A stretch of 19,276 nucleotides of DNA from Aphodosoma sp045126975. GTDB taxonomy: Bacteria > Bacteroidota > Bacteroidia > Bacteroidales > Paludibacteraceae. The position numbers and the translations under genes were made by a program. The first letter of the stretch is position 1. Each line of letters starts with the position of its first letter. Location of the stretch: NCBI GenBank assembly GCA_045126975.1, contig JBGVPL010000043.1, positions 1-19,276 of the forward strand, in the 5' to 3' direction. Below the pieces are notes generated by a model. It was not told the origin of the DNA. It saw only the letters and a list, made by a program, of their open reading frames with translations, and ran no database searches. Below are positions 16,211 through 19,276 of the stretch, piece by piece.

Positions 16211-16877
16211 ATTTATTACGTTTCAACACTTGATCAATCATTCCATATTCGAGTGCTTCGGCAGATGTCATCCAATAGTCACGATCTGAATCTTTCATGA
16301 TACGCTCGAATGATTGTCCTGAATGGTCAGAGATAATTTGATACAATTCATCGCGAAGAAGCATAATTTGTTTATAATTAATCTCCATATCAGATGCTTG
16401 ACCTTGCATACCACCCATTGGTTGATGAATCATTACGCGCGAATGTTTCAATGCCGAACGTTTACCTTTCTCGCCTGCTACGAGCAACACTGCTGCCATA
16501 GATGCTGCCATACCTGTACAGATAGTTGCTACATCCGAACCAATATATTGCATTGTGTCATAAATACCCAAACCTGCATGAACCGAACCACCAGGAGAAT
16601 TCAAATAGATAGAAATATCTTTACCTGGATCGGCAGTATCAAGGAACAATAATTGTGCTTGAATAACATTAGCAACATAATCATCGATTGGAGTACCAAG
16701 GAAAATGATACGGTCCATCATCAAACGAGAAAACACATCCATTTGAGTTACATTAAGTTGACGTTCTTCAAGAATCGATGGTGAGATATAACTATTTTGA
16801 GCCATATATTGCTCCAACGCCAAACTATTCATACCAAGATGTTTGGTAGCAAACTTTTGAAATTCTGATTTTTGCAT
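16209..16877 (-). CDS. clpP: ATP-dependent Clp protease proteolytic subunit ClpP
   Basis: This 222-residue serine peptidase forms the barrel that degrades proteins unfolded by ClpX. The catalytic triad is complete: Ser126 (GMAASMAAV), His151 (MIHQPMGG) and Asp200 (DSDRDYWM). The spacings of 25 and 49 equal those of E. coli ClpP. The segment DRIIFLGTPIDDYVANVIQAQLLFLD and the motif YLNSPGGSVHAGLGIYDTMQYI are typical. It is followed by clpX, the usual order. The expected upstream partner tig (trigger factor) is absent; a CotH-like gene lies there instead. The ATG at 16877 is preceded by the TCTAAAATATT leader and, 16 nt upstream, by a heptamer hairpin. Confidence 0.97.
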   Translation of the reverse strand: MQKSEFQKFATKHLGMNSLALEQYMAQNSYISPSILEERQLNVTQMDVFSRLMMDRIIFLGTPIDDYVANVIQAQLLFLDTADPGKDISIYLNSPGGSVHAGLGIYDTMQYIGSDVATICTGMAASMAAVLLVAGEKGKRSALKHSRVMIHQPMGGMQGQASDMEINYKQIMLLRDELYQIISDHSGQSFERIMKDSDRDYWMTSAEALEYGMIDQVLKRNK

Positions 16878-16893
16878 AATATTTTAGATTTTT

Positions 16894-16963
16894 AGTACAA
16901 AGTAGTAAGTAGAAAGTAGAATGACAAAAGTCTTACGACTTACGACTTATTACTTACTACTTT
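16894..16963. repeat. Intergenic heptamer hairpin between the cotH-like gene and clpP
   Basis: Ten units in register: AGTACAA, AGTAGTA, AGTAGAA twice, TGACAAA, AGTCTTA, CGACTTA twice, TTACTTA, CTACTTT. It is a close copy of the element at 10317-10396, differing mainly in the number of right-arm units. It overlaps the stop codon of the cotH-like gene (16962-16964) and ends 16 nt before the clpP ATG. Confidence 0.85.
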
Positions 16964-18410
16964 AATTCAACTGATTTATAACCTTTATTTTTGTTTTAAA
17001 GAAATTTGCTTCGCCATTACGTCCACCTTCATCATTACCAGAGAAGAGTCGATAAAAATGACAATTACCCCAATATGCAGGACGGTCGGCAATCTCCATA
17101 TCTTCGCCTGTGTCATTAGTTACATACTCCCCTATCATTGCATGCCAAGCACGAATACGAGTAAGCGAACCTTCATACTCAAAATACTCTGGGTTAGATG
17201 CTAACTCTTTGAGATATGCCACATATTGCGCTTTATATTCAGGTATAGACATCACTTTGCGCATCAACACTCTATCACCACCAAGACTACCCCAATTCAA
17301 TGGGTCATGTGTACCAGAGTTTTCCATTATATTCGATGTCCCTAACGTATTATCATAATCGTATGGAATAAAAATAAACTTATCATTATCAAAATAAAAG
17401 TAATAATTGCTTGTATTACACCAATAATCGTCCCACATACCTACCGCTACATTCACAGCATACGCACGAAGAAACAAATCTACATCAACTCGTGATTCGA
17501 GATATGCTTTCAACTCAGCACTACCACTTTTCAAGACATTCATATCATTAACAAATGATTTCAACTGCTCACGAGCCTCAGCGAGTTTCTTTTTCTTTGT
17601 TTTAAGGTCATACATATACGACTCGCTCTCCGCAGGATTTAATGCCGACACCTCTACACCCATGTTATCGTCACTCATAGTGCTCGGACTGAGGTTTGCC
17701 CCATACGATGCTTTCCACAAGAAACCCTCTTCAGTAGTGTATTTCCCTGCCTCAACACGACTACGCAAATAACTATCTTTCATTCCTTCAATAAGTGCAT
17801 AAACTCCCATATAAACTGGTTTATCGTCTCCTTCGACATAAATACTCAAGCGTGTGTAACATGCTCTTGGCGCCGACCAGACTCCGAAACGACGGAACAA
17901 ATCGTAACAATATACTTCGCGACAATAATTTGCATCATCTTTATGCCATTTAAGATAGATACGATCTGCAGTACAGAAAGTTTGGTCATCTACAAACTCA
18001 TCAAATTTCACTCCAAAATGCGCATGATGCCAATCTCCATCCTTACGATGTTGTTCTCCCACATTACCTTCTGGTCTTCTACGACTCGTATTACCTCGCA
18101 AACGAATACCTATGCTATCTAAACCAAACATCTCACCACCTTTTTCGTACTTAAACGAGGCTGGAATATACTCCTCGTTATGAGCATTTTGGTCGTAATA
18201 CGAAAGAAAATCGTTCCAATCACTCTCCGTAACCGTAAGAGTTATATGCGCCAAAGTCGCCATATCATAAAGATATTCCAACCCATATTGCGCCACAGGC
18301 AATGTATCATTCACATCGTCCCCGCTTGGTTTTTGCCCCCCTATAACATCAGGCTCACAAGCCACACACAATAAAATAACAAAAACAAACAAAAAATTTA
18401 ATGGTTTCAT
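16962..18410 (-). CDS. CotH kinase-like lipoprotein
   Basis: This 482-residue protein has a lipoprotein-type signal peptide ending LLCVAC (Cys18; Cys at -3 makes the lipobox slightly unusual) and is probably anchored outside the cytoplasm. The middle and C-terminal parts show CotH-family landmarks: IRLRGNTSRRRPEG (about 102-115), KFDEFVDDQTF, RIYLKWHKDDANYCREVYCYDLFRRFGV, YMGVYALIEGMK, FIPYDYDNTLGTSN (Asp351 and Asp353, the expected metal-binding pair) and NRVL-like GGDRVLMRKVM. In Bacillus, CotH is an atypical kinase of spore coat proteins; Bacteroidota carry many such lipoproteins of unknown substrate, often linked to surface or glycan biology. The start ATG at 18410 lies 3 nt after the end of the decayed gene at 18414-18996. 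No promoter of its own was found in that tiny gap, so any promoter lies within or beyond the remnant. Confidence 0.85.
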   Translation of the reverse strand: MKPLNFLFVFVILLCVACEPDVIGGQKPSGDDVNDTLPVAQYGLEYLYDMATLAHITLTVTESDWNDFLSYYDQNAHNEEYIPASFKYEKGGEMFGLDSIGIRLRGNTSRRRPEGNVGEQHRKDGDWHHAHFGVKFDEFVDDQTFCTADRIYLKWHKDDANYCREVYCYDLFRRFGVWSAPRACYTRLSIYVEGDDKPVYMGVYALIEGMKDSYLRSRVEAGKYTTEEGFLWKASYGANLSPSTMSDDNMGVEVSALNPAESESYMYDLKTKKKKLAEAREQLKSFVNDMNVLKSGSAELKAYLESRVDVDLFLRAYAVNVAVGMWDDYWCNTSNYYFYFDNDKFIFIPYDYDNTLGTSNIMENSGTHDPLNWGSLGGDRVLMRKVMSIPEYKAQYVAYLKELASNPEYFEYEGSLTRIRAWHAMIGEYVTNDTGEDMEIADRPAYWGNCHFYRLFSGNDEGGRNGEANFFKTKIKVINQLN

Positions 18411-18413
18411 ATA

Positions 18414-18996
18414 CTACAAATTATTATTTTCAATATTAGCCTCTTTTTTTAATAACTCTTTTAATACTAATCCTTTCTTTGTAATACGATATTTTTGATT
18501 TTGACTATTAGGTTTATCAGGAATAGTAAGTTCTATATAACCACTATTAATAGCTGGATTTAAATAATCCTTTCTAAAATAATCTCTATTCTTTATTGAT
18601 AACAACTCTTGCAAATCTTAACGTCCCATCTCTCCAACTAGTACAGAAACAAGTTTTATTACTTGTGCACTTGCATGGTCACTTGCATGGTCACTTGCAT
18701 GGTCTTGCTCACTTATAGGTAAAATTATACGAATAAAATTATCTGTAAACTTAAAGCAATCTTCACCGTATGCTCGCAAAATACGAGGGATACTAACACT
18801 AAAAATAAGTATTGTTCCTAATATAGTCTTTTAATTTAAACACACAATCACTCACATCACAAACGCTCTTAGTTGCTCCATCTTTGTTAATACCAATATA
18901 TTTCCTCCTTTAATAAAGGAACGCCACAATCTCCTTCTCAATGTCAAGTTCCGAGGTCAATTCTCTTTTATATTCTATGCGGTTAGTTTCTGACAT
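18414..18996 (-). pseudogene. Decayed AlbA_2/Schlafen-type ATP-binding protein gene with large internal deletion
   Basis: From an ATG at 18996 the frame reads MSETNRIEYKRELTSELDIE, then KEIVAFL, the start of AlbA_2 (divergent AAA-4) proteins. A stop and small shifts follow in the place where KGGN-IY-IGIN should stand; GINKDG is still readable, and the sequence runs on to LKDYIRNN. After a stop and frame change near 18810, the typical C-terminus appears: VSIPRILRAYGEDCF, KFTDNFIRIILPISEQ, DHAS repeats, then LVGEMGR. An in-frame TAA (18618-18620) precedes DLQELLSIKNRDYF, LNPAINSGYIELTIPDKP and the winged-helix end. Full proteins of this kind have about 400-500 residues; only about 190 codons remain, so roughly the middle half is missing. 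The 66-codon open stretch at its 3' end is part of this remnant, not a gene. It ends 3 nt before the cotH-like start. Confidence 0.82.
18669..18704. repeat. 12-bp tandem repeat x3 in the AlbA_2 remnant
   Basis: Three perfect copies of ACTTGCATGGTC encode DHAS repeats on the sense strand. Intact members of the family often carry tandem EQV/TEQ-type repeats at this place, between the ATP-binding part and the C-terminal winged helix, so this is an inherited length-variable linker and not part of the heptamer system. Confidence 0.8.
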
Positions 18997-19009
18997 ATGA
19001 AACTTGTAA

Positions 19010-19273
19010 TTATTTTACTAATCTACCATTTATACGTAAGCACTCTTGACAATAATCCTTTATGTTGTCTGCGGCGTTGTTATAAAGAGTTTTTAATTTT
19101 TCCTTCTGCTCTGGACTTAATTGGTCGCTACTATTAATCTTATGTTCGTGATCTTTTTTATAGGCTTCCATCATCACATCAAACTCATTCTTACTAATAT
19201 TAGCACCTTGTGATTCCTTTTGAAATAAATCTACGAGCAATGTATCTGCTAATACTTTTACTATATTTTGCAT
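19010..19273 (-). CDS. Small uncharacterised protein at window edge
   Basis: An 87-codon frame from the ATG at 19273 ends with TAA at 19010-19012. I do not recognise a family. The product is soluble, rich in Lys, Glu and Asp, and mostly helical (VLADTLLVDLFQKE, EFDVMMEAYKKDHE, SPEQKEKLKTLYNNAADNIKDY, CQECL), with no signal peptide or membrane segment. Because the ATG lies 3 nt from the window end, the gene may start further upstream and this may be only its C-terminal part. It lies 13 nt upstream of the AlbA_2 remnant in the same direction, so both may belong to one former accessory module. Confidence 0.5.
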   Translation of the reverse strand: MQNIVKVLADTLLVDLFQKESQGANISKNEFDVMMEAYKKDHEHKINSSDQLSPEQKEKLKTLYNNAADNIKDYCQECLRINGRLVK

Positions 19274-19276
19274 ATT

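Noticed and set aside
16894..16904. TACTTTG on the - strand as a promoter for clpP (also before coaB at 10321-10327)
   Set aside because: It has only one base between TA and TTTG, not two, and is simply part of the repeated element.
18414..18614. A stand-alone 66-residue protein with a TTG start
   Set aside because: The frame continues upstream past one in-frame TAA with recognisable sequence of the same protein family, so it is the 3' end of a pseudogene.

Overview
The window comes from the chromosome of a Bacteroidales bacterium (phylum Bacteroidota), probably a host-associated lineage. The evidence is a DUF4835/PorD-type protein, a SusB-like GH97 enzyme, Bacteroidales-type lipoproteins, AT-rich DNA, start codons mostly without Shine-Dalgarno sequences, and promoters of the TTG-N19/20-TAnnTTTG type. 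No tRNA, rRNA, CRISPR array or transposase gene was seen.

Left part (1-1700): a truncated BRO-N domain protein (- strand) diverges from a Fic AMP-transferase with a C-terminal winged helix (+ strand). The shared control region holds a long hairpin over one promoter and a helically phased array of GTGG/CCAC half-sites just downstream of the other. A strong bidirectional terminator follows fic.

Middle (1714-13178), all on the - strand and read right to left: a GH97 alpha-glucosidase; separate coaC and coaB genes (normally one fused coaBC); a DUF4835/PorD-like exported protein; recN; a hemolysin III/PAQR membrane protein; then an ABC-F ATPase, an RsmF-like rRNA m5C methyltransferase and a secreted NUC1 nuclease. 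Coenzyme A synthesis, DUF4835 and recN form a neighbourhood I recall as common in Bacteroidales. ABC-F and the methyltransferase suggest a small translation-related operon.

Right part (13226-19276), also - strand: a decayed AlbA_2/Schlafen-type ATP-binding protein gene (start, end and several frame lesions visible, middle deleted), a CotH-like lipoprotein, clpP, clpX, a FISUMP-like lipoprotein, and a small protein with a possible PD-(D/E)XK nuclease core. A short unrecognised ORF sits at the right edge.

The most unusual signal is a population of 7-bp-period tandem repeats. Five intergenic copies form long imperfect hairpins, each beginning at or within a few bases of the stop codon of the upstream gene. 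Other copies sit in frame inside rsmF, the ABC-F gene, recN and the signal-peptide region of the DUF4835 gene. Because 7 is coprime to 3, a perfect heptamer array encodes the same heptapeptide cycle in every frame of one strand. The tracts inside genes are stop-free in the sense direction, while most intergenic ones carry stops. An intergenic copy also separates coaC from coaB. Other dispersed repeats are a 28-bp perfect palindrome before recN, a GC-rich hairpin element inside recN, a GACAGAATAA family at gene ends, and two 9-bp-period tracts.
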